A stretch of DNA of 64,000 bases. Origin: Deltaproteobacteria bacterium (GTDB lineage: Bacteria > Desulfobacterota_D > UBA1144 > Nemesobacterales > UBA2774). The stretch covers positions 122,785 through 186,784 of the forward strand of contig JAJCZS010000007.1 in assembly GCA_029262275.1 (NCBI GenBank), in the 5' to 3' direction. Positions 36,948 to 48,360 of this stretch are shown here, piece after piece (within the stretch, counting starts at the first letter, position 1; each line of letters starts with the position of its first letter). The notes under the pieces were generated by a model, which was given only the letters and a program-made list of their open reading frames with translations, had not been told where the DNA came from and searched no databases. Both the position numbers and the translations under genes were made by a program.

Positions 36948-38240
36948 TTACCCTACGTGATCATTATAGGTTTCACGTATGACATAAAATACTATAAGCG
37001 AAATTATAGAGGCGGCTATAAGGTAAAAGCTTGGAGCGAGCTTATTTCCAGTAGCATCTATCAAGTATGTTGCAATAAACGGAGCCGTACCCCCAAATAT
37101 CGCAAAGCCTATGTTATAGCCTATGGACAGAGCACTCATACGAATCCTGGCTGGGAAGAGTTCTACCATCATAGCCCCAAACGGTCCAAACACCATAGCC
37201 AGACCAAGTGCGAAGACGCACTGGGCCAATAGATCATATAGGTAATTGTCCAGACCCAGTACTAAGAAGAGGGGATAAGCAAATATAGCTAATATCAACG
37301 ATCCTCCTATTAATATAGGTCTTCTGCCAACTTTATCTGACAAATAACCCATGACTGGGGTTAATATCATTAATACAACCATACTTATGGTGTTAATTTC
37401 AAGAGCGGAAGATAGGAGTAAGTGCGTTTCTGTCGAGAGATAGGTTGTTAGATAGACGAAAATCAAATAGAAATTTATTGAACCTACGCATGTTGCCCCT
37501 ATTACCGTGAGTATTTCTTTCCAGTGATATTTAAATGCATCTTTGATAGGTGTCTTGGCTAACTCACCCGCTTCTTTCATTTTCTTAAAAGCTGGCGATT
37601 CGTCCAACCCTGATCTTAGAAAAAGTCCGATTATACCTATTAGCAATCCAAGTATAAATGGAATCCTCCACCCGAAGCTCTGTACCTGAGCATCGGTCAG
37701 CACATTGGTTATCACAGAAGCTATGGCAGATCCTAAAAGGATGCCTCCTAGTAAGCTAAATACAGTCCAGCTGCTGTAAAAACCTCTTTGAGGAGGGGGA
37801 TGGGGTGCGTTTTCTACAACATATGAAATTGAGCCTGTGAATTCACCACCTACTGATATTCCCTGTATGAGTCTAATAATAGTTAGTAGAATTGGAGCTA
37901 ATATTCCTACAGACTCATAGGTGGGTAAAAAGCCAATTAATGTTGTAGGGACGGCCATCATAACAACTGAGATCTCTAATGCTTTTTTCCTGCCGAGTTT
38001 ATCTCCCAAAATGCCGAATAATACCGATCCGATAGGGCGCATGAGGAAGCCTACGGCAAATATTCCAAAAGTTGCCAGAAGTCCTGTTAATTGATCATCA
38101 GAAGGAAAAAAGAGTTTTGCAATAATAGGTGCGAAAAATCCGTAAAGTGCGAAATCATACCACTCAAGAACGTTTCCTACGCATCCTGCTACTACATTCT
38201 TTACTCTGTATTCAGATTCAGTCCTAGTCCCATTTGACAC
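36948..38240 (-). CDS. MFS transporter, metabolite:H+ symporter (ProP/MHS-like)
   Basis: VAGCVGNVLEWYDFALYGFFAPIIAKLFFPS, GFLMRPIGSVLFGILGDKLGRKKALEIS. Start reassigned to GTG preceded by GGAGGG. Confidence 0.9.
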   Translation of the reverse strand: MSNGTRTESEYRVKNVVAGCVGNVLEWYDFALYGFFAPIIAKLFFPSDDQLTGLLATFGIFAVGFLMRPIGSVLFGILGDKLGRKKALEISVVMMAVPTTLIGFLPTYESVGILAPILLTIIRLIQGISVGGEFTGSISYVVENAPHPPPQRGFYSSWTVFSLLGGILLGSAIASVITNVLTDAQVQSFGWRIPFILGLLIGIIGLFLRSGLDESPAFKKMKEAGELAKTPIKDAFKYHWKEILTVIGATCVGSINFYLIFVYLTTYLSTETHLLLSSALEINTISMVVLMILTPVMGYLSDKVGRRPILIGGSLILAIFAYPLFLVLGLDNYLYDLLAQCVFALGLAMVFGPFGAMMVELFPARIRMSALSIGYNIGFAIFGGTAPFIATYLIDATGNKLAPSFYLIAASIISLIVFYVIRETYNDHVG

Positions 38241-38354
38241 AACTACCCTCCATAAGCCTAATAATATTTGTATATCATTTACTGGCAGCATGTGTCAACT
38301 GCTAAATTGTTTATTTTTTTGTTGATATTGGTGTACATTAATCGAGAGAGCGGA

Positions 38355-38954
38355 ATGAAATTACCAGAACTAGTTCAAACTATTCTACAAAAGGAAAAGA
38401 AGCATCCCTATGTGATAGCCTTTGAAGGAATGATAGGGAGCGGGAAGAGCTACGAGGCCAATAAGTTGATGGAGGAGTTGGGCAGAAATGCTCAACAAAT
38501 CTCAACCGACTTATTTGTTACTGTTCCTAGGTCTGAATGGGGAAATAGAATAGAAGTACACGATATAGATCTTTCCACCTGGTATGATCTTCAAAAAATT
38601 AAGCAAGCTCTTGAGTCTGCTAAAAAAATGGAGAGGTTCACTGTTGATGGTCTCTATAATCTATCAAATGGTCAGTTTGATGATGAATTGGAAGTTGATG
38701 CAACCGATTGTGATTATTTGATTTTAGAAGGCTTGTTTTCCTGCCACGAAGATTTGGATGGATGGATTGATCTGAGAATCTTTCTCGATGTTCCTCAAGA
38801 AGTTGCTTTAGAGAGAGCACACATGCGAGATGAAACAGTAAGACACCTAGATCACAACAGCTGGCTTCAAAAAAAGGACATATTTTATAACCACTATCTA
38901 CCTTTTATGGAATCCCACAAAAGCAGGGCACATATAATCTTAGATCCAGACTAA
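38355..38954 (+). CDS. Uridine-kinase-like P-loop NTPase
   Basis: VIAFEGMIGSGKSYEANKL (Walker A), YLILEGLFSCHEDL, RIFLDVPQEVALERAHMRDETVR. Start chosen inside ORF from 38268. Confidence 0.72.
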   Translation: MKLPELVQTILQKEKKHPYVIAFEGMIGSGKSYEANKLMEELGRNAQQISTDLFVTVPRSEWGNRIEVHDIDLSTWYDLQKIKQALESAKKMERFTVDGLYNLSNGQFDDELEVDATDCDYLILEGLFSCHEDLDGWIDLRIFLDVPQEVALERAHMRDETVRHLDHNSWLQKKDIFYNHYLPFMESHKSRAHIILDPD

Positions 38955-38955
38955 C

Positions 38956-39738
38956 TTATGCTTTGAAATCTGGCTCATCCCTTCCGAGATAAACCGATAA
39001 GGCTCCTCCCTCAACAAATATTGTTTGCCCAGTTATATATTGAGCTTCATCTGAAGCGAACATCAAAGCTGGGGGTACTATATCATCAGGCTGACCCCTT
39101 CTTCCCTCAGGAATACCTTTTGTCATATATTCATCATATTCAGGGTCCGAAGATGACGACATAGGTGTTGCAATCGATCCAGGAGCTATACAGTTTACAG
39201 TTATACCGTCGGGGGCTAGATCAACAGCCATTACTTTTGTAATAATCATTACCCCTGCTTTAGCTGCGTGATAGGCAATAGAGATTGGATGAAAGTCCAT
39301 TACGCCTGCTACTGAACCTATATTAATAATTCTGCCTGTAGATTTCTGCTCGATAACATGTTGAGCAAAATGCTGAGACAAAAAGAATAGCCCTTTTAGG
39401 CTGATATCAATCTGTTTATCCCAGCTATCGGGAGTTACTTCAAAAACTGTTTCTCTCCTTGCATAAGCTGCATCATTTACTAAAATGTCTACTTTTCCAA
39501 AGGTATCAATAGCTTTATGAATTAGTTTAGGATGTGCATCAACATCTCCCACATCCAAAGTATCGTAGATAGCTTCCCCACCCATATCCTTTACTTCTTG
39601 AACCACTTCTATGCATTTATCATCATGAAGAGCCGCAATGACAACCTTTGCCCCCTCTTTTACAAACCCAAGTGTTATCGCACGTCCAATTCCAGAAGAC
39701 CCGCCTGTTATTATTGCTACTTTGTCTTTTAATCTCAT
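38956..39738 (-). CDS. SDR-family oxidoreductase (glucose 1-dehydrogenase-like)
   Basis: KVAIITGGSSGIGRAI, LVNDAAYARR, YHAAKAG, NCIAPGSIATPM. Confidence 0.88.
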   Translation of the reverse strand: MRLKDKVAIITGGSSGIGRAITLGFVKEGAKVVIAALHDDKCIEVVQEVKDMGGEAIYDTLDVGDVDAHPKLIHKAIDTFGKVDILVNDAAYARRETVFEVTPDSWDKQIDISLKGLFFLSQHFAQHVIEQKSTGRIINIGSVAGVMDFHPISIAYHAAKAGVMIITKVMAVDLAPDGITVNCIAPGSIATPMSSSSDPEYDEYMTKGIPEGRRGQPDDIVPPALMFASDEAQYITGQTIFVEGGALSVYLGRDEPDFKA

Positions 39739-39896
39739 AAGATAGTTGTCCTCCACTAAAGTTGATTAAAACTTAACAATCATGTCATTATAATTTAAAC
39801 TTACTGTTGTTTCACAATCTGATGAATACATCATACAAAAATACAATATATAATACAATCAAAGAATTGATTACATTTGTAGCTTTAGGAGATTAG

Positions 39897-40844
39897 ATGC
39901 GAGTAATAGTAGCCAAACCAAGGGGTTTTTGTGCAGGTGTTGATAGAGCGATTGAAATAGTTGAGCGCGCTCTTGAGACTTATGGCGCACCTATATATGT
40001 CCGCCATGCAATTGTTCACAACAAGCGTGTAGTGGAATCTCTCATTGAAAAAGGTGTTAAGTTTGTAGAAGATCTTGATGAAATAGAAGATGAGGGAGCA
40101 AAGGTTATTTTCAGTGCCCATGGTGTAAGCCCAGCAGTTTGGAATGAAGCCAGTGTAAATAACCTAGAGGTGGTCGATGCAGTTTGTCCTCTTGTAACTA
40201 AAGTCCATAACGAAGTTAAACACTATGCTGATCTAGGTTATACAATCATATTAATTGGCCATAGAAACCACGTAGAAGTAATAGGGACAAGCGGCCATGC
40301 TCCTGAAAAAGTAATCATTGTTGAGTCTGTTGAAGAAGCTCAAAAACTTATAGTCCCCGATCCTGATAAAATTGCTTATGTAACACAAACCACGTTAAGT
40401 GTAGATGATACTCGTGATATACTTGCAGCACTTAAAGAAAGATTCCCCAATATAGTAAGCCCGTCTAAGCTTGATATTTGCTATGCTACCCAAAACAGAC
40501 AAGATGCTGTGAAGGCTCTTTCAAAAGAGGCAGATTTCATATTTATTATGGGCTCACCTGAGAGCTCCAACTCTAATAGGTTGGTTGAAGTCGCAAAGGC
40601 AAACGGCGTAGAGAATGCCTATCTAATTGAAGGTGCTCAGAGTCTTGATGGGCATGAATTGAGAGAAGATATGGTGATAGGTCTTAGCTCTGGTGCCTCA
40701 ACCCCTGAGACAGTGGTACTAGAAGTAATAGCTAGACTTAAAGACTTAGGTGCTGACAGCATCGAGGAGCTCGATGGAAAAGAGGAACACACAAGATTCC
40801 CATTTCCTGATACAATCGAGTTCACCTCAGCAACCAGTTCTTAA
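39897..40844 (+). CDS. ispH: 4-hydroxy-3-methylbut-2-enyl diphosphate reductase
   Basis: AKPRGFCAGVDRAIEIVE, VRHAIVHNKRVVESL, FSAHGVSPAV, DAVCPLVTKVH, DICYATQNRQDAV. Confidence 0.97.
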   Translation: MRVIVAKPRGFCAGVDRAIEIVERALETYGAPIYVRHAIVHNKRVVESLIEKGVKFVEDLDEIEDEGAKVIFSAHGVSPAVWNEASVNNLEVVDAVCPLVTKVHNEVKHYADLGYTIILIGHRNHVEVIGTSGHAPEKVIIVESVEEAQKLIVPDPDKIAYVTQTTLSVDDTRDILAALKERFPNIVSPSKLDICYATQNRQDAVKALSKEADFIFIMGSPESSNSNRLVEVAKANGVENAYLIEGAQSLDGHELREDMVIGLSSGASTPETVVLEVIARLKDLGADSIEELDGKEEHTRFPFPDTIEFTSATSS

Positions 40845-40850
40845 ATAAAA

Positions 40851-41366
40851 TTACCCATCTTTAGTTATCACTTCAGTTAACTCGCCAGTCTTAGTGTCAA
40901 ATAGGTAACCGGAGATTTCAATTTCTTTAGGTACGAGTGGATGGTTTCTTATGTGAGTCACATCATCTTTAACGCTTTCAATTCTATCAGAAATAGAAAG
41001 CCAGTTTATAAATTCACCCTCAGATGAATTCATCTTTTCCTTAAGCAGTTTTGCCATCTCATCTTGAGTAAATCCCTCAAGCCCACATTCTGAATGATGT
41101 ATTACCAACCATACTTTTGTTCCTAAGTGCATAGCAGTAATAATCAGTGAGCGTATTGCGTCATCACTTGCCCTACCACCAGCATTTCTAATTATATTTG
41201 CTTCACCCAAGTTTAAACCTAAAAACTTTAGAGGTTCCAACCGGCAGTCCATACATGTGAGCACTGCAAGGTTCCTTGCAGGAGCTGCAGGCAGGTCTGA
41301 TTTCTCACCGAACTCACTAGAGTATTTACTATTAGCAGCCTTTATCTTATCAATATTATCAGTCAT
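40851..41366 (-). CDS. Beta-class carbonic anhydrase
   Basis: LTCMDCRLEP (C-x-D-x-R), RNAGGRASDDAIRSL, VIHHSECG (HxxC). Confidence 0.88.
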   Translation of the reverse strand: MTDNIDKIKAANSKYSSEFGEKSDLPAAPARNLAVLTCMDCRLEPLKFLGLNLGEANIIRNAGGRASDDAIRSLIITAMHLGTKVWLVIHHSECGLEGFTQDEMAKLLKEKMNSSEGEFINWLSISDRIESVKDDVTHIRNHPLVPKEIEISGYLFDTKTGELTEVITKDG

Positions 41367-41411
41367 AAAATTGCTCTCCTGTTGGGTAATAAATATACAG
41401 GATTTAATTTA

Positions 41412-42611
41412 TCATACCATCCTTAGACCTTCATCAGACTTTGCAAAGAACACCTTGGCTTCATCACGGAGTTCAGGAAACTTGCTAGTGTAATTAGCTA
41501 ATATTTCGAGTGCTGAGATTTGAGAGAAATCGTCTCTAACAAATGCTACCACGCAGCCTCCATATCCTCCACCGTTAATAGAAGCCCCAAAAACACCTTC
41601 ATATGTGCTAGTTAACTCAAAGAGTAATTTAGTGTGTCTGCTTTCATTTTCATAATTCTCAAGCGTGCTTTTTGAGGATTGATTCATCAAATTGCCTAAC
41701 TCATTCCAGTTGCCATTATCCCAGGCCTTAATACCTTGTTCCACTCGTGCAACCTCAGAGAAATAATGTGTAGCCCAAGGTTTTAAATCATTAGGAAGTC
41801 TTTTTTGTTGTGCAAAATAAACGTCACTTGGTATGTCCGATAGAATTTTTGGGGATTTTAATCCGCCCATAAGTCCAAGAATGCCTGCAGTTTTCTTGCA
41901 TGCTTCAACTCTAGAGTTAAAACCTGAAGTTGTTAACTCACGACTAAGACCTGTGTATAAAATTAGAATTTTGAATTTCTCACTCGCCTCTTGTTTAGGG
42001 TGCTGAGCTACGGTTTTAGATAAAGTATCGATATATAGCATGCAATTTTTTTTGCCATAGACGATTGAGCTCTGATCTAATATTCCATTTTGCAGTCTCA
42101 AATAGTCATTTTCTATCTTTGAATCCAGATCAACAAGCTTTTCTCTAGATGTATAACAGTTATTTAGATAGGAGAGTGCTCTTAGATAAGAAAGTGCCAC
42201 AGATGCTGAAGAGCTCAGTCCGCTTGCAGGCAAAGAGCCTGATATGACTCCAGTAAACCCATACTCAATGGAGTAGTGCTCTTGAATTACCTTAGCTGCC
42301 CCCATGGCATATCTCCCCCAATCGTCTCGCTTTGGGGTCTTTATATTATCTACACTAAATTCCAGAACTCCTGGGTAGTTAGTGCTGTACAAACGAATCT
42401 TTCTCTCATTATTTGGAATAAAAACTAAGAATGATCCTGCATTTATCGTCATTCCCAATACAGGTCCTCCCTGATGGTCCACATGGGCTCCTAGGGGTGA
42501 AATACGGTATGGAGAGAAGATAATATTTAAATCGGCATCAGAGAATTTCTCGCGCCTCTTTAAATATTCGCTAAGCTGCAAAACTTGATCTTCTAAAGTT
42601 GGGAATTCCAT
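41412..42611 (-). CDS. GHMP sugar kinase, galacturonokinase-like
   Basis: IIFSPYRISPLGAHVDHQGGPVLGMTINAG in place of canonical GalK PGRVNLIGEHTDY; SGLSSSASVALSYL; DYLRLQNGILDQSSIVYGKKNCMLYIDTLS. Confidence 0.75.
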   Translation of the reverse strand: MEFPTLEDQVLQLSEYLKRREKFSDADLNIIFSPYRISPLGAHVDHQGGPVLGMTINAGSFLVFIPNNERKIRLYSTNYPGVLEFSVDNIKTPKRDDWGRYAMGAAKVIQEHYSIEYGFTGVISGSLPASGLSSSASVALSYLRALSYLNNCYTSREKLVDLDSKIENDYLRLQNGILDQSSIVYGKKNCMLYIDTLSKTVAQHPKQEASEKFKILILYTGLSRELTTSGFNSRVEACKKTAGILGLMGGLKSPKILSDIPSDVYFAQQKRLPNDLKPWATHYFSEVARVEQGIKAWDNGNWNELGNLMNQSSKSTLENYENESRHTKLLFELTSTYEGVFGASINGGGYGGCVVAFVRDDFSQISALEILANYTSKFPELRDEAKVFFAKSDEGLRMV

Positions 42612-42626
42612 ATTATATTTATCGTC

Positions 42627-44708
42627 TTATAAATTTGTTAAAGAGGAAAAACGGCGAATCTCATTTTGCAGGTTATATAGATTAAAATAAATCCCTTTTT
42701 GAGCTAACAGCGAAGAATGAGTTCCCGATTCTGAGATTTCACCTTTATGAATTACAAGTATTCTGTCAGCTTCCCTTACGTTTGAGAGTCTATGGGCGAT
42801 TACTAGAGTCGTAGTGTCGCCCCCGTTGTCTCTTATGGTCTCCTGAATTTGTTTTTCAATATTAGCATCAATGTTTGAAGTGGCTTCGTCTAGAATCATA
42901 AACTTTGTTTTCTTAGAGAATACTTGGCTAATTGCAACTAGCTGTTTTTCCCCAGAAGATATCGAGCTTCTGTCACTCTGGGCGAGCCTGCCCATATTTC
43001 TTAGAGACGGCATGTCGTATCCACTCTCTTGATCGCCGTCGGATACATTCTTGCCAAATAAAAACAAGTCTTGAAACACTGCAGAGATATTTTCTCTTAA
43101 GAAGTCAGGGCTATAGTCTGTGATATTGATTCCGTCTAATAAAATTTCCCCTTTCTGAGCCTCGTAGAATCTCAGTATTAAATTAACAACCGTTGTTTTT
43201 CCTGATCCTGTAAGTCCTACCAAGGCCACAGTCTCTCCTGGGTTTAATTTAAAAGACACGTCTTTTAAAACCCATTCTTTATCATCGTACGAGAACCAAA
43301 CATTTTTAAATTCTAGCTCCCCTTTAATTTCTCCTTCTTTTTTTCCGACGCTATCTTCGGGAGTGGCATGCGAGAGCTCATATAAATTCTCGCTAGCTGC
43401 GGCTGCAGATTGAAAGATATTATATTTCTCCGCAAGCTCCATTATGGGTCTAAATAGGAGTCTCACATAGTACAGGTAGGCGATCAAAGCGCCCAGGGTT
43501 AAATCAAAGCTCAATACGTTTAAACCCCCGTACCAGAGAATAAACGCAACGGTGAAAACACTTGTAAACTCAATAAAAGGTCTAAATGTGGCATAGACCC
43601 AGAGCTGATCCATATTAGCCTTATAGTTCTCGCTATTTACCCCTTTGAACTTCTCATAGTTTTCTATCTCTTTGTTGTATAGTTTTATGAGAATAATTCC
43701 CCTGACACTCTCTTGAACAAAGGCGTTTAGCTTTGCAATTGATGTTCTGACGTCTCTATATACGGTTTTGAGTTTCATTCTAAAAAGACTAGCAAAAATA
43801 AGCATGAGCAAAGTCAATATGAATACAAAGACTGTAAGCTTTTTGTTCATGTAAAACATGACTACAAAAACTCCGATCACGACAAGTATGTCTTTAAAAA
43901 ACTGCACCATCACGGATGTATACATTTCATTTATAGCATTTATGTCATTTGTCACCCTTGTAGAGAGTCTTCCAACAGGATTTTTATCAAAAAAGGACTG
44001 GGGCAGTCTCATTATATGAGAAAACACAGTAACCCTCATTCCATGCATTATCTTATGCCCTGAATAGTTTAGAAGGTATGTGTACATCGAGCTGAATATA
44101 AATATTCCCAGTAGGCAAAGAAATAATATTGCCGCAAATCTGACAACATGGCTTATTTCATCAGATCGAAGAACTAGAAGATCTCCCCTGCTGAGCTCAC
44201 TTAAAGACGAGTAACTTATGTAGTCGTAATTACCTGTTTTTTTAAATATGCTTTGATTATTAGCAACAATCTCATTTACTTTCTGATAATTCTCTTTAGT
44301 TAGATCACTTTGATTTATTGCCAGATACCTCTCATTAGATACAAGGCCCAGTTTTTCTAAGTTGTGTCTGTCATCGTTATCTATCTCAGACATGTCGATT
44401 AAATATGAGCCGTCTTCAAGTGATAGAACTAAGGAAGGATATTGCTCTTTAATATCCAGGATTAATTTCTTTTGGGCCTCGTTGTCGGGCAGCTGCGCAA
44501 TTCTCCAGGAAGGGTAGATATATTTATCTACTGCCAGTTTAGCAATATAAGGCACCGTTAGCTCAAGCGCTGCGGTGACGATCATAAATATCAGAGCCAA
44601 AAACATAAATGTTCGATAAGGCCCTGTGTAGCTGTATAGCCATTTTATGATTTTTAAATCATAAGTCTTTTTGTCTTTTTTTGCTTCCTCATTATCCATT
44701 AATGCCAA
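42627..44708 (-). CDS. ABC exporter half-transporter (MdlB/YheH-like) with large insertion after TM1
   Basis: Walker A GLTGSGKTT; Walker B + Glu (MILDEATSNID); His switch (VIAHRLS); degenerate signature ISSGEKQL; ~110-residue hydrophilic insertion. Confidence 0.9.
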   Translation of the reverse strand: MALMDNEEAKKDKKTYDLKIIKWLYSYTGPYRTFMFLALIFMIVTAALELTVPYIAKLAVDKYIYPSWRIAQLPDNEAQKKLILDIKEQYPSLVLSLEDGSYLIDMSEIDNDDRHNLEKLGLVSNERYLAINQSDLTKENYQKVNEIVANNQSIFKKTGNYDYISYSSLSELSRGDLLVLRSDEISHVVRFAAILFLCLLGIFIFSSMYTYLLNYSGHKIMHGMRVTVFSHIMRLPQSFFDKNPVGRLSTRVTNDINAINEMYTSVMVQFFKDILVVIGVFVVMFYMNKKLTVFVFILTLLMLIFASLFRMKLKTVYRDVRTSIAKLNAFVQESVRGIILIKLYNKEIENYEKFKGVNSENYKANMDQLWVYATFRPFIEFTSVFTVAFILWYGGLNVLSFDLTLGALIAYLYYVRLLFRPIMELAEKYNIFQSAAAASENLYELSHATPEDSVGKKEGEIKGELEFKNVWFSYDDKEWVLKDVSFKLNPGETVALVGLTGSGKTTVVNLILRFYEAQKGEILLDGINITDYSPDFLRENISAVFQDLFLFGKNVSDGDQESGYDMPSLRNMGRLAQSDRSSISSGEKQLVAISQVFSKKTKFMILDEATSNIDANIEKQIQETIRDNGGDTTTLVIAHRLSNVREADRILVIHKGEISESGTHSSLLAQKGIYFNLYNLQNEIRRFSSLTNL

Positions 44709-44878
44709 GGTCTATATGCTCCTGAATTTTGAATATGATTTTATTCAATAATCCGTTCTTTCTATAAGTATAATCTTTTTGCAGAATTGTATAGGTTTTC
44801 AGTTTTAGATAATATTAAGTTTATTTACTGATTGTAAAAAATCAAAAACATTATCTATATGAACTAAGGAGACACCAG

Positions 44879-45181
44879 ATGATAAAGCACATAGTAATGT
44901 GGAGGCTAAAAGACACAGCCGCAGGAGCTACTAAAGAAGAAAATGCACTTAAATTAAAAGAAAGGCTTGAAGCATTGGTAGATGTAATAGATACCCTACA
45001 CGTAGCTGAAGTTGGAATTAATTATAATCCTTCTGATGCCGCGTTTGATGTTATTTTATATTCCGAGTTCGATAACAAAGAGGGCCTAGAGACTTATCAA
45101 AACCATCCGGAACATTTGAAAATAGTAGATTTTGTTGGAGAGATTAGAACAGATAGAGCAGTGGTCGATTACGAAGTTTGA
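44879..45181 (+). CDS. Dabb (stress-responsive A/B barrel) family protein
   Basis: MIKHIVMWRLKDTA...LKERLEALVDVIDTLHVAEVGINYN..DAAFDVILYSEFDN...YQNHPEH. Confidence 0.87.
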   Translation: MIKHIVMWRLKDTAAGATKEENALKLKERLEALVDVIDTLHVAEVGINYNPSDAAFDVILYSEFDNKEGLETYQNHPEHLKIVDFVGEIRTDRAVVDYEV

Positions 45182-45193
45182 GGCAGTTTTCAC

Positions 45194-46234
45194 TTAGGCG
45201 TTTTTAGCTTGTCCGCCTCGTCCCCGTCCGTATTTGGGTCTCGAAGTAGAAAAAGGAGTGATGCCGAGTTCTGATGTATCTCCTTTTTGAAACATAAAGC
45301 CGCCAAGGGAACCTATCATCGCAGCATTATCTGTGCAATATTTAGGAGACGGTATATATACAGAAACACCCTCTTTTTCTAGCTCTTCTTTGGATAACTC
45401 TCTAAGCCTGGAGTTGCATGCAACCCCGCCTGCTATAACAACCGAGTTAACGTCATTTTGTTTTGCAGCAATGATGGTCTTTTTAACCAGAGTTTCAACA
45501 ATTGCCTCCTGGTAACTTGCACATATGTCTTGAAGCTCTTCTTGGTTAGGATCTGGGTGCTTTCTAAGATAGTAAACCACCGATGTTTTTACTCCGCTAA
45601 AGCTAAAATCAAGAGTGGATGAGTTCATAAATGGCCTTGGAAAAGGGATTGCTTCACGGTTGCCTTTCTTTGCCAACTTATCTATTTCAATACCACCTGG
45701 ATAAGGAAGACCCAAAACTTTTGCGGCCTTATCAAATGCTTCTCCTGCAGCGTCGTCTCTTGTTTTCCCCAGCATTTCAAATTCTGTATAGCTACTTACA
45801 AGATATAGGCTTGTATGCCCACCTGAAACAACCAGTCCTACGAATGGAAATGAGATCTCGTGCTCTAAATGGATAGCAGACATGTGGGCTTGAAGATGGT
45901 TTACACCAATTAGCGGTACCCCTAGAGCAAAAGCCATGGCTTTTGCAGTTGAGAGTCCAACCATCAAAGCGCCTATGAGACCCGGCCCATTTGTTACGGC
46001 AACTCCGTCGATATCTTCTTTCGATACGCCAGCTTCTTTTATTGCCTTATCTATTACTGGCATTATAAGCTCAACATGTTTTCTGGAGGCAATCTCCGGT
46101 ACAACCCCTCCGTATTCCTTATGAATATCAATCTGTGATGCAACAATGTTAGAGCGTACTTTTGTTCCATCTTCTATAATTGCAGCAGATGTTTCATCAC
46201 ATGATGATTCTATGGCAAGTAAAGTTAGTGACAT
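45194..46234 (-). CDS. tsaD: tRNA N6-adenosine threonylcarbamoyltransferase
   Basis: LLAIESSCDETSAAII, GGVVPEIASRKHVE, GVNHLQAHMSAIHLEHE, LVVSGGHTSLYLV. Start at internal Met (MSLTLLAIESSCDET). Confidence 0.95.
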   Translation of the reverse strand: MSLTLLAIESSCDETSAAIIEDGTKVRSNIVASQIDIHKEYGGVVPEIASRKHVELIMPVIDKAIKEAGVSKEDIDGVAVTNGPGLIGALMVGLSTAKAMAFALGVPLIGVNHLQAHMSAIHLEHEISFPFVGLVVSGGHTSLYLVSSYTEFEMLGKTRDDAAGEAFDKAAKVLGLPYPGGIEIDKLAKKGNREAIPFPRPFMNSSTLDFSFSGVKTSVVYYLRKHPDPNQEELQDICASYQEAIVETLVKKTIIAAKQNDVNSVVIAGGVACNSRLRELSKEELEKEGVSVYIPSPKYCTDNAAMIGSLGGFMFQKGDTSELGITPFSTSRPKYGRGRGGQAKNA

Positions 46235-46353
46235 TCTATCTATTTTACTAGACTTGCTCACATTCACAACTATCACGACTATTGCAACAATAAGATGAGA
46301 TTGCGCTTTTCTCTCAATACTTTTATACTATGAGTAGTTTAGTTGTTAATTGA

Positions 46354-48303
<1,950 letters not shown>

Positions 48304-48360
48304 TTTTATAAATATATATATCTGAAATATTACCTCTAATAATCTTCTCAGGAGAAATTC

